From Sediminicoccus rosea (GTDB lineage: Bacteria > Pseudomonadota > Alphaproteobacteria > Acetobacterales > Acetobacteraceae), in the NCBI RefSeq assembly GCF_033547095.1, contig NZ_CP137852.1:3869001-3933000 (forward strand): a DNA stretch of 64,000 bases, given 5' to 3'. The notes beneath the pieces are model-generated. The model ran no database searches. It saw only the letters and a list, made by a program, of their open reading frames with translations, and had not been told where the DNA came from. Of this stretch, positions 27,909 through 36,102 are shown piece after piece. Numbering within the stretch: the first letter of the stretch is position 1; each line of letters opens with the position of its first letter. The position numbers were made by a program, and so were the translations under genes.

Positions 27909-29486
27909 CTACCACTCCCCGTAGAACACGCCGGCCGCCTTGTGACGGTCGGTGCGGAACTCCGCCTCCGCCCAGGTCAGCGTCGTCCGGCATTTCAGCG
28001 CGGTGGCCCAGGCCAGCAGCTTCTCGCGCATCCTGATCCGCACCTCCTCCAGCGCCGGGTCCGCGCCCAGGTCGAAGAACTCCTCCGGATCGGCATTCAG
28101 GTCATAAAGCTGCGGGCGCAGGCCGCTGGTCCAGTGGATGTATTTCCAGCGCGCGTCGCGGATCATGAAGGCGCGGTGCTGTCCGGTTGGCAGGCCGAGG
28201 CGCCGGCGCGCGCCACGGAAGGTCCAGTCCAGCTCACTCACCACGCAATCCCGCCATCCGGTCGCCGTCCCCCGCGTGAGGTCGAGGAGCGAGCGCCCTT
28301 CCAGCACATGCGGCTGGGCCTCCAGACCCAGCACGTCGAGGATGGTGGGCACCACGTCGATCGCCTCGACGAAACGCTCCTCCACCGTGCCGCGCGTGGC
28401 ATCCGCAGCTTCCGCAGGATCGTAGAGCAGGAAGGGGACGCGCTGGATGCAGTCGTGAAACAGCTCCTTCTCGCCCAACCAATGGTCGCCGAGATAGTCG
28501 CCATGGTCGCTGGTGAAGATCACCATGGTGTCACGCCAGCGGCCCGTTTCCTCAAGCAGCGCCCAGAGGCGACCGAGATGGGCGTCCACCTGGGCGATCA
28601 GCCCCTGATAGGCGGGGCGGACGGTGGCGATGCATTCATCCAGCTGGAAGCTCTGCGCCACCTCCTCGTTCTGGAACTCGCGCAGCATGGGGTGGATGTC
28701 GGCGCTCCGCTCGGCCACGTGGCGCTGGACGGGCAGGCATTGCGCGGGCGTGTACATGGCGTGGTAGGGCGCGGGCGCGATGTAGGGCCAGTGCGGCTTC
28801 ACGTAGGAGAGATGCAGCACCCAGGGATTCTCGCCCTGCGCCGTGATGAAGCGCAGCGCCTGGTCGGTCGTATAGGCGGTCTCGCTGTGTTCCTCGCGCA
28901 CGCGGGCGGGGTGGCGGGCATTGCGCATCTTCCAGCCGTTCAGCACCTCACCCTCCGGGGTCTCCACCGCGATGACGTGCTCGGTCCAGGGGTCGGGGCT
29001 GTCATAGCCCTGGGCGCGCAGCCAGTGGGCATAGGCATTGTCCGTCTCGGCATGGTGGCCGTCATGGCGGTCGAGCAGGGTGAACCAGCCCTCGCGCAGC
29101 AGCACGGCCAGCTCATCCTGGCCGTCGAGCAGCAGGCGCTTCATGCCGCGCGCATCGGGCAGCATGTGGGTCTTGCCGGCGAGCGCCAGCGTGCGGCCCG
29201 CCTCGCGCAGGTGCCAGCCCAGCGTCACCTCCCCCACGCCGAGCGGCACGCGATTGTGCGTGGCGCCATGGCTCGCGACGTAGCGGCCCGTGTAGAAGCT
29301 CATCCGCGAGGGGCCGCAGATGCCCGACTGCACATAAGCCTGGCTGAAGCGCACCCCGCGCGCGGCCAGCGCGTCGATGTTGGGTGTCTTGAGGAAGGGA
29401 TGGCCCGCGCAGCCGAGGTGATCCCAGCGCAGCTGGTCGCACATGATGAAGAGGACGTTCTTCGCGGGGCTGGGCTGGGCGGGCAT
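27909..29486 (-). CDS. Formylglycine-dependent phosphonate monoester hydrolase / sulfatase-like enzyme
   Basis: The 525-residue alkaline-phosphatase-superfamily enzyme has metal-site residues in VLFIMCDQLRWD, the sulfatase motif GICGPSRMSFYTGR with the Cys at residue 57, and the C-terminal metal site TSDHGDYLGDHWLGEK. Cys57 in a CxPSR context is the site converted to formylglycine, and the length and numbering match characterised rhizobial phosphonate monoester hydrolases (fGly57), which also act on sulfate esters and phosphodiesters. No signal peptide is present, so it is probably cytoplasmic. The activating enzyme is not in the window. The start at 29486 follows AGGGAA. It is divergent from the CMD gene. 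Confidence 0.9.
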   Translation of the reverse strand: MPAQPSPAKNVLFIMCDQLRWDHLGCAGHPFLKTPNIDALAARGVRFSQAYVQSGICGPSRMSFYTGRYVASHGATHNRVPLGVGEVTLGWHLREAGRTLALAGKTHMLPDARGMKRLLLDGQDELAVLLREGWFTLLDRHDGHHAETDNAYAHWLRAQGYDSPDPWTEHVIAVETPEGEVLNGWKMRNARHPARVREEHSETAYTTDQALRFITAQGENPWVLHLSYVKPHWPYIAPAPYHAMYTPAQCLPVQRHVAERSADIHPMLREFQNEEVAQSFQLDECIATVRPAYQGLIAQVDAHLGRLWALLEETGRWRDTMVIFTSDHGDYLGDHWLGEKELFHDCIQRVPFLLYDPAEAADATRGTVEERFVEAIDVVPTILDVLGLEAQPHVLEGRSLLDLTRGTATGWRDCVVSELDWTFRGARRRLGLPTGQHRAFMIRDARWKYIHWTSGLRPQLYDLNADPEEFFDLGADPALEEVRIRMREKLLAWATALKCRTTLTWAEAEFRTDRHKAAGVFYGEW

Positions 29487-29541
29487 TGGCGTTTCCCTGA
29501 GACACGGCCATCCTAGCCTGAACACAGCCTGAGGAAACGCC

Positions 29542-30093
29542 ATGCCCCGCTTCACCGCCCTCACCCCCGAAGCCATGACGCCGCGTCAGCGCGAGGTGGC
29601 GGAGGCCATCGGCGCAGGCGCGCGCGGCGGGCTGCGCGGCCCCTTCCCCGCCTGGCTGCACAGCCCCGACATGGCGGATGCGCTGCAGCGCGCGGGCCGC
29701 TTCATGCGCTGGGGCAGCAGCTTCCCCGCGCGCCTTTCCGAGCTTGCCATCCTCATCACCGCCAAGCGCTACCGCGCGCGCTACGAGTGGTTCGCGCACC
29801 ACCCGCTGGCGATCGAGGGCGGCCTGAAACCCGAAATCGCCGAGGCGGTGCGCCTGGGCCAGCAGCCGCAGGACATGGCGCCGGACGAGGCGGCGGTGCA
29901 TCGCTTCTGCACCGAACTGCACGCCGATGGCGATGTGAGCGATGCCGCCTTCGACACCGCCAAGGCGATGTTCGGCGAGACCGGCGTGGTCGAGCTGCTG
30001 GGCATCTGCGGTTACTACACGGCGGTCGGCCTCACGCTGAACGTGGCCCGCGTGCCCCTGCCCGACGGCACACCCGATCCCTTCGCGGCGTGA
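29542..30093 (+). CDS. Carboxymuconolactone decarboxylase family protein
   Basis: A 183-residue all-helical CMD/AhpD-like protein. The core runs from about 60 to 110 with LSELAILITAKRYRARYEWFAHHP. The helix after the conserved Glu and the AHH motif are typical of the decarboxylase-like subgroup without the AhpD CxxC redox pair. Activity cannot be assigned. A good ribosome binding site (TGAGGAAA) precedes the ATG. The start codons of this gene and the hydrolase are 55 bases apart, so they share a divergent promoter region. Confidence 0.88.
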   Translation: MPRFTALTPEAMTPRQREVAEAIGAGARGGLRGPFPAWLHSPDMADALQRAGRFMRWGSSFPARLSELAILITAKRYRARYEWFAHHPLAIEGGLKPEIAEAVRLGQQPQDMAPDEAAVHRFCTELHADGDVSDAAFDTAKAMFGETGVVELLGICGYYTAVGLTLNVARVPLPDGTPDPFAA

Positions 30094-30136
30094 GGCTTCC
30101 AACGCGCGCTGCCTTCGGCTAGGAAGACAGCGGCGT

Positions 30137-30213
<77 letters not shown>

Positions 30214-30353
30214 AATTTCCCAGCCGCAATCTGGTCGCCCATTCCGCCAGACGCCGATGATCGGCATAGGTCCGGCCGAATGGACGCGCCGTCCCACCGG
30301 GCTCATTCTTTGGACGTTTCAATTCCGGCATCACAACGAAAAGATGAACGTCC

Positions 30354-30828
30354 ATGCAACACAAGACGATGCTTCTCGGCGCGCTGTTCGCCGTCAGCTC
30401 CTCCGCCGCCTTCGCGCAGCAGCACCCCGCCGCAACTGCCCCTCGAAGGCCCGTGCAGCGGCCGCGTCGTGATCGAGACGGTCCGCCCCAAGGTCACGCT
30501 GCCCCATGGCTTCACCTATGAGCTGCTGCTGCAGAACCAGACCTCCTCCGAGCGCCTGGGCTACCGAGTGACGGTGGTGTTCGAGAATTTCCCGGCACTC
30601 GCCACGCAGACGGGCACCACCATCACGATCCCGAGCCAGCAGATCACGATGGTCGTGCCGCCCGGCTTCGGCTCGCGCTCGACCGAGACGCAGTTCGGCA
30701 CCGTCTCGCGTAACATCCAGCAGATCTATTTCCAGGCCGGCGTCGGCGCCCGCTACGATTCGGGCCCGCTGATGAGTGGCGGCCCGGCGGCGGTGCGGCT
30801 GGCCAATTGTGCGCCCTTCCGGGGCTGA
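30354..30828 (+). pseudogene. Secreted small protein gene broken by a one-base frameshift
   Basis: The frame beginning at ATG 30354 encodes a clear signal peptide (MQHKTMLLGALFAV, then SSSAAFAQQ). The compact mature domain (from TPPQLPLEG to CAPFRG and a TGA at 826-828) is in the next frame. Skipping one base near 30423 joins them into a sensible protein of about 157 residues with a normal Sec cleavage site. In the first frame the sequence after the switch becomes Arg/Pro-rich, and in the second frame the region before it is not signal-like. The mature part has two Cys (GPCSGRV, LANCAPF) and looks beta-rich, but I do not know the family. A sequencing error is an alternative to a true mutation. 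Confidence 0.7.
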
Positions 30829-31015
30829 CGCGCCGCCGCGGGCCTGGCGGACCGCCGATCTCCGGCGGTTCGTCCCCGCGGCCGGGCCTCGTTCGGGCCC
30901 TTCCACACTTCCATGCGGCACGGCGGCGGCCAGGCGGGCCTGACCGCGCCGGCGCCGCGACGGAGCAGCACGAGGCGGGCAGCCGGGCCCACGCCCGGCC
31001 GGCCACCTCAATGCG

Positions 31016-31567
31016 TTACGCGGCGCGGCGGCGCCGTGGCGCGGGCATCAGCGCCGCCGCCTTGTCCTGCTTGCCATCGTGCAGGGCTGTGGCCATCAGC
31101 TCCTTCTGGGTGAGCGTGGTGAGCTTCACATCCGTCGCCTTCTCCTCGGCCAGGATGCCCTTGAGCAGGTTCACCACCTCATCCTCGCCGAGCGCCTGGG
31201 CCACCGCGATGTCGGTGCCATAGGCTGCGATCTCGTAATGCTCGATGCGCTGCATCCCGGCCACGATCACGAGGTCGAGCAGCGGGCCCTTCTCATGCTC
31301 GGCCGCGGCTTCCGTCGCTTCCTCGACCAGGCCCTTCATTGCCATGCAGGTCTTGCGGCCCGACTTGGCCTTGAGCAGCCCCAGCGCCTCCTCCACCCGA
31401 CCGATCTGGTCCGTGGTCTGCCGGATATGCTCCTCGATCCCGGCCTTCAGCGTGGGCGCGGATGCGAGTCGCGCGGATTTCTTCATGCAGGCCAGCGCCT
31501 GCCGCTCCGCACTGTGGGCATCCTTCAGTTCGTCAACGAGCCAGTCGCGCACATCCTGTTCCATCAT
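31016..31567 (-). CDS. DUF892 ferritin-like stress protein (YciE/YciF type)
   Basis: The 183-residue four-helix-bundle protein matches the DUF892/YciF family. Metal-ligand-type Glu/His positions are spread over the helices (LKDAHSAERQALACM, VEEALGLLK, AAEHEKGPLLDLVI, and AGMQRIEHYEIAAYGT). Family members are induced by osmotic, desiccation or general stress, and their precise function is unknown. The C-terminus is a basic Arg-rich tail. The start is the first of two ATGs (31567), with AGGGA upstream. A sequence close to the EcfG promoter consensus faces this gene about 30 bases upstream. Confidence 0.9.
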   Translation of the reverse strand: MMEQDVRDWLVDELKDAHSAERQALACMKKSARLASAPTLKAGIEEHIRQTTDQIGRVEEALGLLKAKSGRKTCMAMKGLVEEATEAAAEHEKGPLLDLVIVAGMQRIEHYEIAAYGTDIAVAQALGEDEVVNLLKGILAEEKATDVKLTTLTQKELMATALHDGKQDKAAALMPAPRRRRAA

Positions 31568-31594
31568 CCTGGTCCCTTCGGGGTTGATGCCGGG

Positions 31595-31621
31595 GGAACG
31601 TCACCTTGGGCGGCCCGTTGC
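31595..31621. promoter_or_regulatory. EcfG-type general-stress promoter, readable on both strands
   Basis: On the plus strand GGAAC (31595-31599), 16 bases, CGTT (31616-31619) matches exactly the consensus of the alphaproteobacterial stress sigma factor EcfG (GGAAC-N16/17-CGTT). On the minus strand the overlapping sequence reads GCAAC-N16-CGTT (31621 to 31597), one mismatch. The minus version would start RNA about 20-25 bases before the DUF892 gene. The plus version lies about 150 bases before the DUF1328 gene. Confidence 0.6.
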
Positions 31622-31780
31622 GGACGCCCGGAAAAATGACTGCGGCGACCCGCCATGGGGCCATGCCCGATGCATCCGCGGTTCCGTCCTCGCGTTGTTC
31701 CGCTGTCCCACGCACCAGCCGCGTGGGTGGATTCAACACGGGACCCGCCGACCCGCGGCCCGGCAGAGGAGAAGCCCGTC

Positions 31781-31951
31781 ATGGATGTGATTTCCTGGAT
31801 CATCACGCTCGTCGTGATCGCCGTCATCGCCGGCGCGCTCGGCTTCGGAGGGGTGGCGAGCGCCGCGAGCGGCGGTGCCGGCATCCTCTTCTGGGCGCTG
31901 ATCGTCTTCGTGCTCGTCGCGCTCGTGGTGGGCGTGGCCCGCCGCAACTGA
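31781..31951 (+). CDS. DUF1328 small membrane protein
   Basis: A 56-residue protein with two hydrophobic segments (ISWIITLVVIAVIAGALGF and ILFWALIVFVLVALVVGVA) around a Gly/Ala/Ser loop, ending in a short basic tail. This matches the DUF1328/YtjA family of inner-membrane peptides, often linked to stress. The ATG at 31781 has AGAGGAGAAG upstream. The same frame is open back to 31655 but without coding character. It sits downstream of the EcfG-like promoter and ends before a strong hairpin. Confidence 0.88.
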   Translation: MDVISWIITLVVIAVIAGALGFGGVASAASGGAGILFWALIVFVLVALVVGVARRN

Positions 31952-31957
31952 GCCTGC

Positions 31958-31988
31958 GGAACCCGCCCTCGTGAAGAGGGCGGGTTCC
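31958..31988. terminator. Perfect 13-bp hairpin between convergent genes
   Basis: GGAACCCGCCCTC (31958-31970) and GAGGGCGGGTTCC (31976-31988) are exact reverse complements around a 5-base loop. It lies between the DUF1328 stop (31951) and the stop of the membrane protein gene on the other strand (31995). There is no T-tract. A role as bidirectional terminator is likely from placement. Confidence 0.65.
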
Positions 31989-31994
31989 TGCTCG

Positions 31995-32882
31995 TCAGAC
32001 GCGCACGGTATCGCGCCGGCGGGCCAGCGCCGCGCGGCCGGGATGCGTGCCGGAACGCGCGCCCAGCACCGCCGCGCCAAGGCCGAGCAGCAGCGCGGCG
32101 AAGGCCCAGAAGGCACCGACCGCGGTCGCGCGTGCCGCCGCATCAGCGGCCCGGCGTGCCGTCTCTTCCGCGCGCTGCAGCGTGGCCTGCACCGCCGCCT
32201 CGGTCTCGTTGATGCGCGTCGCCGCCTCAGGCTGCGGGATGCCCGCGATGGCGGCGATCAGCACCTCGATGCGCGCCCGGTCCTGCGGCACCCACTGCCC
32301 GTCCCGCATGCGGCGAAGGAAGATCTGGCTGGCCTCCGCCATGGCCTCCTCGCGCGGCGTCGCCGCCGCATTGCCCTGGCCGAAGAGGCGGCCGCCCAGG
32401 CCATCCAGCGCATCCTCGGGCGTCAAGGCCGGCACCGCCGCGCCCATGGCATTCGCGGCGCCCCCGGCCGCCGCGCCCACGCCGCGCACGCCGGCCGCGA
32501 CACCGCCACTCATCGCCGATCCGAGCAGCGCGGCGGCGAGCAGCGTCGCAACGCCCCACACCGCCAGGCCGTGCAGCGCGGAATCCGTCATGTCCCAGCG
32601 GTGCGCGAGGCGGGCCGCTGCGAGCGCGCCGAGAAAGAGGGAAATGGCGGTGCTGAGCGCCAGCCAGACGCCCGAGCCGACGGCCATGCTCTGCGTCGTC
32701 GGCGTTTCGCGCGTCAACGTCTCGACGAGGCTCGCCGCGGCCGCGAGGCCCAGCGTGTTCAGCATCGTGCCGAGGCTGACGGCCACGACGGCGCCGACCA
32801 TGATCGCACCCCAGCTCACATTCGGGTGAATCTGCGTCTCGACCACCCTCCCCACCGCATAGTCGTCCACTGATGTACTCAT
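31995..32882 (-). CDS. Integral membrane protein of unknown function
   Basis: A 295-residue protein with a short soluble N-terminus and about five hydrophobic segments: VSWGAIMVGAVVAVSLGTML, a second with LALSTAISLFLGALAAARLA, a third with LAVWGVATLLAAALLGSAM, a Gly/Ala-rich run, and one near the C-terminus (AFWAFAALLLGLGAAVLG). Between the third and last is a ~90-residue soluble, partly helical part with many Glu/Arg. The final residues are basic. GGAGG lies seven bases upstream of ATG 32882. I do not recognise a characterised family. The surrounding stress genes suggest an envelope-stress role, which is inference. Confidence 0.8.
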   Translation of the reverse strand: MSTSVDDYAVGRVVETQIHPNVSWGAIMVGAVVAVSLGTMLNTLGLAAAASLVETLTRETPTTQSMAVGSGVWLALSTAISLFLGALAAARLAHRWDMTDSALHGLAVWGVATLLAAALLGSAMSGGVAAGVRGVGAAAGGAANAMGAAVPALTPEDALDGLGGRLFGQGNAAATPREEAMAEASQIFLRRMRDGQWVPQDRARIEVLIAAIAGIPQPEAATRINETEAAVQATLQRAEETARRAADAAARATAVGAFWAFAALLLGLGAAVLGARSGTHPGRAALARRRDTVRV

Positions 32883-33119
32883 CGCCCATCCTCCGTGCGG
32901 TCCCAGGCCCGATGCCTGATGTCCCTGACCGCACCGCAACGGCGCAGGCGCGTTTGCGCTGCAACGCCGCCATGGGTGATTTGCGCGAGGCCGCCCGCGC
33001 GCCCGCCGGAAGCAGCATAGCGCCGGCAGGTTGAAGCGGCGGAAATGCCGGCCTCGCCGCGCAACCACGGCATGGCGCGCCAGTTCTTTCCTCAGCAACA
33101 CGGCAAGCAAGGACAAAGC

Positions 33120-33548
33120 ATGATGAGCACGACAGGTTTCTCCGGCGACGGCGAGCGTCCCAGCAGCCAGGTCCTGATTTCCTCCGATCGCGTGGAGGGG
33201 ACCAATGTCTATGACCAGGCGGGCAACCACCTGGGCTCGATCGAGAGCCTCATGATCACGAAGGTCGAGGGGAAGGTCGCCTATGCGGTGCTGTCCTTCG
33301 GCGGCTTCCTCGGCCTCGGCTCGGAGCACTACCCCGTGCCCTGGTCCGGCCTCAGCTACAGCGAGGAGCGGGGCGGCTACGTCACCTCCCTTACCGAGGC
33401 GGAGCTTCGCGGCGCGCCGCGCTACGGCGCCGAGGCGGGTGCGGACTGGACTGACGCGACCTGGCGCGGCTCGGTGGACCGTCACTATGGCGGGGGCGGC
33501 ACCGGCCTTGGCGAGGCTTCGCTGACAGGCCCGCGCGTCCATCGCTGA
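33120..33548 (+). CDS. PRC-barrel domain protein
   Basis: The 142-residue protein has a PRC-barrel domain over about residues 15-85: SSDRVEGTNVYDQAGNHLGS, then MITKVEGKVAYAVLSFGGFLG and YPVPWSGLSY. The C-terminal third is Gly/Ala/Arg-rich and ends in a short Gly run. Such stand-alone PRC-barrel proteins are frequent among alphaproteobacterial stress genes. The start is the first of two adjacent ATGs (33120, 33123) after AAGGACAAAG. A degenerate EcfG-like site (GGAAG-N16-GGTT, 33008-33032) lies upstream but has two mismatches. It diverges from the membrane protein gene. Confidence 0.88.
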   Translation: MMSTTGFSGDGERPSSQVLISSDRVEGTNVYDQAGNHLGSIESLMITKVEGKVAYAVLSFGGFLGLGSEHYPVPWSGLSYSEERGGYVTSLTEAELRGAPRYGAEAGADWTDATWRGSVDRHYGGGGTGLGEASLTGPRVHR

Positions 33549-33574
33549 CGGCGCCGGCGCTTGGCGCCCAAACA

Positions 33575-33761
33575 TGCGGCGCGGCGTGGCAACACGCTGC
33601 GCCGCAATGCGTTTGCCCGCCGGAAGGCCAGTCTTCCCGCCGGTTTCGGCGTTTGTCCGCACCGCCGCCGAAACCCTGAGGGGTCCAGCGCGTTACGGAG
33701 CCACATGCCAGCCTCGTCCTTGACCGGCTTCCGCGTTGTGTCGCCCCCGCGACACAACGCG
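33575..33761. repeat. Three inverted repeats in the spacer before the glycosyltransferase-mutase fusion gene
   Basis: Repeat A: GCGGCGCGGCGTG (33576-33588) and CACGCTGCGCCGC (33593-33605) around a GCAA tetraloop, one G-T pair. Repeat B: GGTTTCGGCG (33642-33651) and CGCCGAAACC (33666-33675) around 14 bases. Repeat C: CGCGTTGTGTCGC (33732-33744) and GCGACACAACGCG (33749-33761), a perfect 13-bp stem with a CCCC loop, ending 49 bases before the start codon. None has a T-tract. They could be a terminator for the PRC gene plus an RNA leader or operator for the downstream gene. Confidence 0.7.
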
Positions 33762-33810
33762 AAACGGAGGGGATCGGCCGGCGCAACCCGAAGCGGGGAA
33801 CCACCAGATC

Positions 33811-36090
33811 ATGGCCTTCGACAGCACCTCCCTCACGAAGTTCCCGGCGCCCGAGGCGACTGCGCCCCTGATCTGCTTCTCCCATCTGCGCTGGAACTCG
33901 GTGTTCCAGCGGCCGCAGCAGATCATGGCGCGCTTCGCGCGCCAGCGTCCCACCTGGTTCTTCGAGGAGCCGCTGGCGCATGAACGCGCCATGCTGAGCA
34001 CGACCACCTGCCGCAAGACCGGCGTGCATGTGGTGACGCCCCTGCTGCCCGACCCGGGCGACAGCGAGGCCCTCGCGCGCCTGCTCGACCAGCTCCTCGT
34101 CACCACGGGCCGGGCGGCCGCCTGGTACTACACGCCGCTCGCGCGCAAGTTCTCGGACCATGTCTCCTGGCGCTCCATCGCCTTCGACTGCATGGACGAG
34201 CTCTCGGCCTTCCGCTTCGCCTCGCCCGAGCTGAAGGCGCTGGAGCGCGAGCTGATGCGCGCGGCCGATGTCGTCTTCGCCGGCGGCACCAGCCTCTACG
34301 AGGCGCGGCGCGACCGGCACGACAACATCCATTGCCTGCCGAGTGGCGTGGATCTCGCGCATTTCATGGCGGCGCGCGTGCCGCTGGAAGAACCCGATGA
34401 CCAGGCCCGCCTTTCGCGCCCCGTGCTCGGGTATTTCGGCGTGATCGACGAGCGCCTGGACCTCGACCTCGTCGCCGGCATCGCGCGGCTGAAGCCGGAG
34501 TGGCAGATCGTGATGATCGGCCCGCTCGCCAAGCTGACGCCCGATGAACTGCCCAAGGCGCGCAACATCCATTGGCTCGGCCCACGCGAATATGCCGAGC
34601 TGCCCGCCTATCTCTCGCACTGGAACGTGGCGCTGATGCCCTTCGCGCTGAACGAGGCGACGCGCTTCATCAGCCCGACCAAGGCGCCGGAATATCTCGC
34701 CGGCGGCAAGCGCGTCATCTCGACGCCGATCACCGATGTGATCCACCGCTTCGAGGGGATCACCGCCGTCACCATCGCGCGCGACGCCGAGGGCTTCGTC
34801 GCCGCCGCCGTGGCCGCGATGCGCGAGGGCGATGATTCCGACTTCGTCGCCGTGGATGACCTGCTGGCCACCATCTCCTGGGATGGCATCCATGACCGGA
34901 TGGCCGCGCTGCTGTCGGCGGCCGAGATGCGCCGCATGGCCGCCCCCGTGGTGCACATGCGCGCCGCGTCCATCGCCGACACGCTGGTGGTGGGTGCCGG
35001 CTTCGCCGGCGCCGTCATGGCCGAGCGCCTGGCCTCGGCCGGGCAGAAGGTGATGGTGGTGGACCGCCGCCCGCATCTCGGCGGCAATGCCTATGACGAG
35101 CATGACGATGCGGGGCTGCTGGTGCATCGCTACGGCCCGCACATCTTCCACACCAACAGCGACGACGTGCTGCGCTACCTCTCGCGCTTCACCGCCTGGC
35201 GCCCGTATGAGCACCGCGTGCTCTCGCTCACCGAGCGCGGCCTCGTCCCCATGCCGATCAACCGGACCACGCTGAACCGCATGTTCAGCCTGCGCCTCGC
35301 CGATGAGGAGACGACGCAGGCCTTCCTGGCCAGCCTCGCCGAGGAGGTGGGCGAGGTGATTTCCGCGCGGGACTTCGTCGTCGCCTCGGTGGGCAGCCGG
35401 CTCTATGAGGCGCTTTTTCGCGGCTACACGGTGAAGCAGTGGGGCGTGGACCCGTCCGAGCTCGACCGCTCGGTGACGGCCCGCGTGCCGACGCGGACCT
35501 CGGCCGATGACCGCTACTTCCTCGACCGGCACCAATGCATGCCGGCCGCCGGCTACACGCGGATGTTCGAGAACATGCTGGACCATCCGAACATCGTCTT
35601 CATGCCCTCGACCGACCATGCCGATGTGCCGCGCGCTCGCTTCCGCCACACGGTCTTCACCGGGCCGGTGGATGCCTATTTCAACCACCGCTTCGGCGCG
35701 CTGCCCTACCGCTCACTCATCTTCGAGCATGAGACGCGCGACGTGGAATTCGCGCAGCCGGTGGCGACGATCAACTATCCCGCCCTCGACACGCCCTACA
35801 CGCGCTGCACCGAGTTCAAGCATCTGACCGGCCAGAGCCATCGCCGCACGAGCCTGTGCCGCGAGCGTTCCTCGGCCGAGGGCGAGCCCTACTACCCGGT
35901 GCCCAACCTCGCCAACCAGGCGCTGTACAAGCGCTATGAGGCGCTGGCGGACCAGGAGCCGGACATGACCTTCCTCGGCCGCCTCGGCACCTATCGCTAC
36001 CTGAACATGGACCAGGTGGTGGGCCAGGCGCTGGCGGCGGCGCGACGCCTGACGGAGGGCAGCCTGGCCCGGGTGCGGGCGGCGGAGTAG
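33811..36090 (+). CDS. Fusion of a glycosyltransferase and UDP-galactopyranose mutase
   Basis: The 759-residue protein joins two enzymes. Residues about 1-385 are a GT-B glycosyltransferase of the TuaH-like type (ICFSHLRWNSVFQRPQQIMA, PSGVDLAHF, FSPTKAPEYLAGGK-like ISPTKAPEYLAGGKRVIST). From about 390 a full flavin-dependent UDP-galactopyranose mutase follows (Glf: TLVVGAGFAGAVMAERLA, HRYGPHIFHTNS, VKQWGVDPSELD, and the C-terminal YRYLNMDQVVGQAL). The mutase makes UDP-galactofuranose and the attached transferase could use it or a related donor, so the fusion would couple precursor supply to glycan assembly. The start at 33811 is supported by the conserved N-terminus; the ribosome binding site (GCGGGGAA) is moderate. 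Confidence 0.9.
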   Translation: MAFDSTSLTKFPAPEATAPLICFSHLRWNSVFQRPQQIMARFARQRPTWFFEEPLAHERAMLSTTTCRKTGVHVVTPLLPDPGDSEALARLLDQLLVTTGRAAAWYYTPLARKFSDHVSWRSIAFDCMDELSAFRFASPELKALERELMRAADVVFAGGTSLYEARRDRHDNIHCLPSGVDLAHFMAARVPLEEPDDQARLSRPVLGYFGVIDERLDLDLVAGIARLKPEWQIVMIGPLAKLTPDELPKARNIHWLGPREYAELPAYLSHWNVALMPFALNEATRFISPTKAPEYLAGGKRVISTPITDVIHRFEGITAVTIARDAEGFVAAAVAAMREGDDSDFVAVDDLLATISWDGIHDRMAALLSAAEMRRMAAPVVHMRAASIADTLVVGAGFAGAVMAERLASAGQKVMVVDRRPHLGGNAYDEHDDAGLLVHRYGPHIFHTNSDDVLRYLSRFTAWRPYEHRVLSLTERGLVPMPINRTTLNRMFSLRLADEETTQAFLASLAEEVGEVISARDFVVASVGSRLYEALFRGYTVKQWGVDPSELDRSVTARVPTRTSADDRYFLDRHQCMPAAGYTRMFENMLDHPNIVFMPSTDHADVPRARFRHTVFTGPVDAYFNHRFGALPYRSLIFEHETRDVEFAQPVATINYPALDTPYTRCTEFKHLTGQSHRRTSLCRERSSAEGEPYYPVPNLANQALYKRYEALADQEPDMTFLGRLGTYRYLNMDQVVGQALAAARRLTEGSLARVRAAE

Positions 36091-36102
36091 GGCGCCCGAT
36101 CC

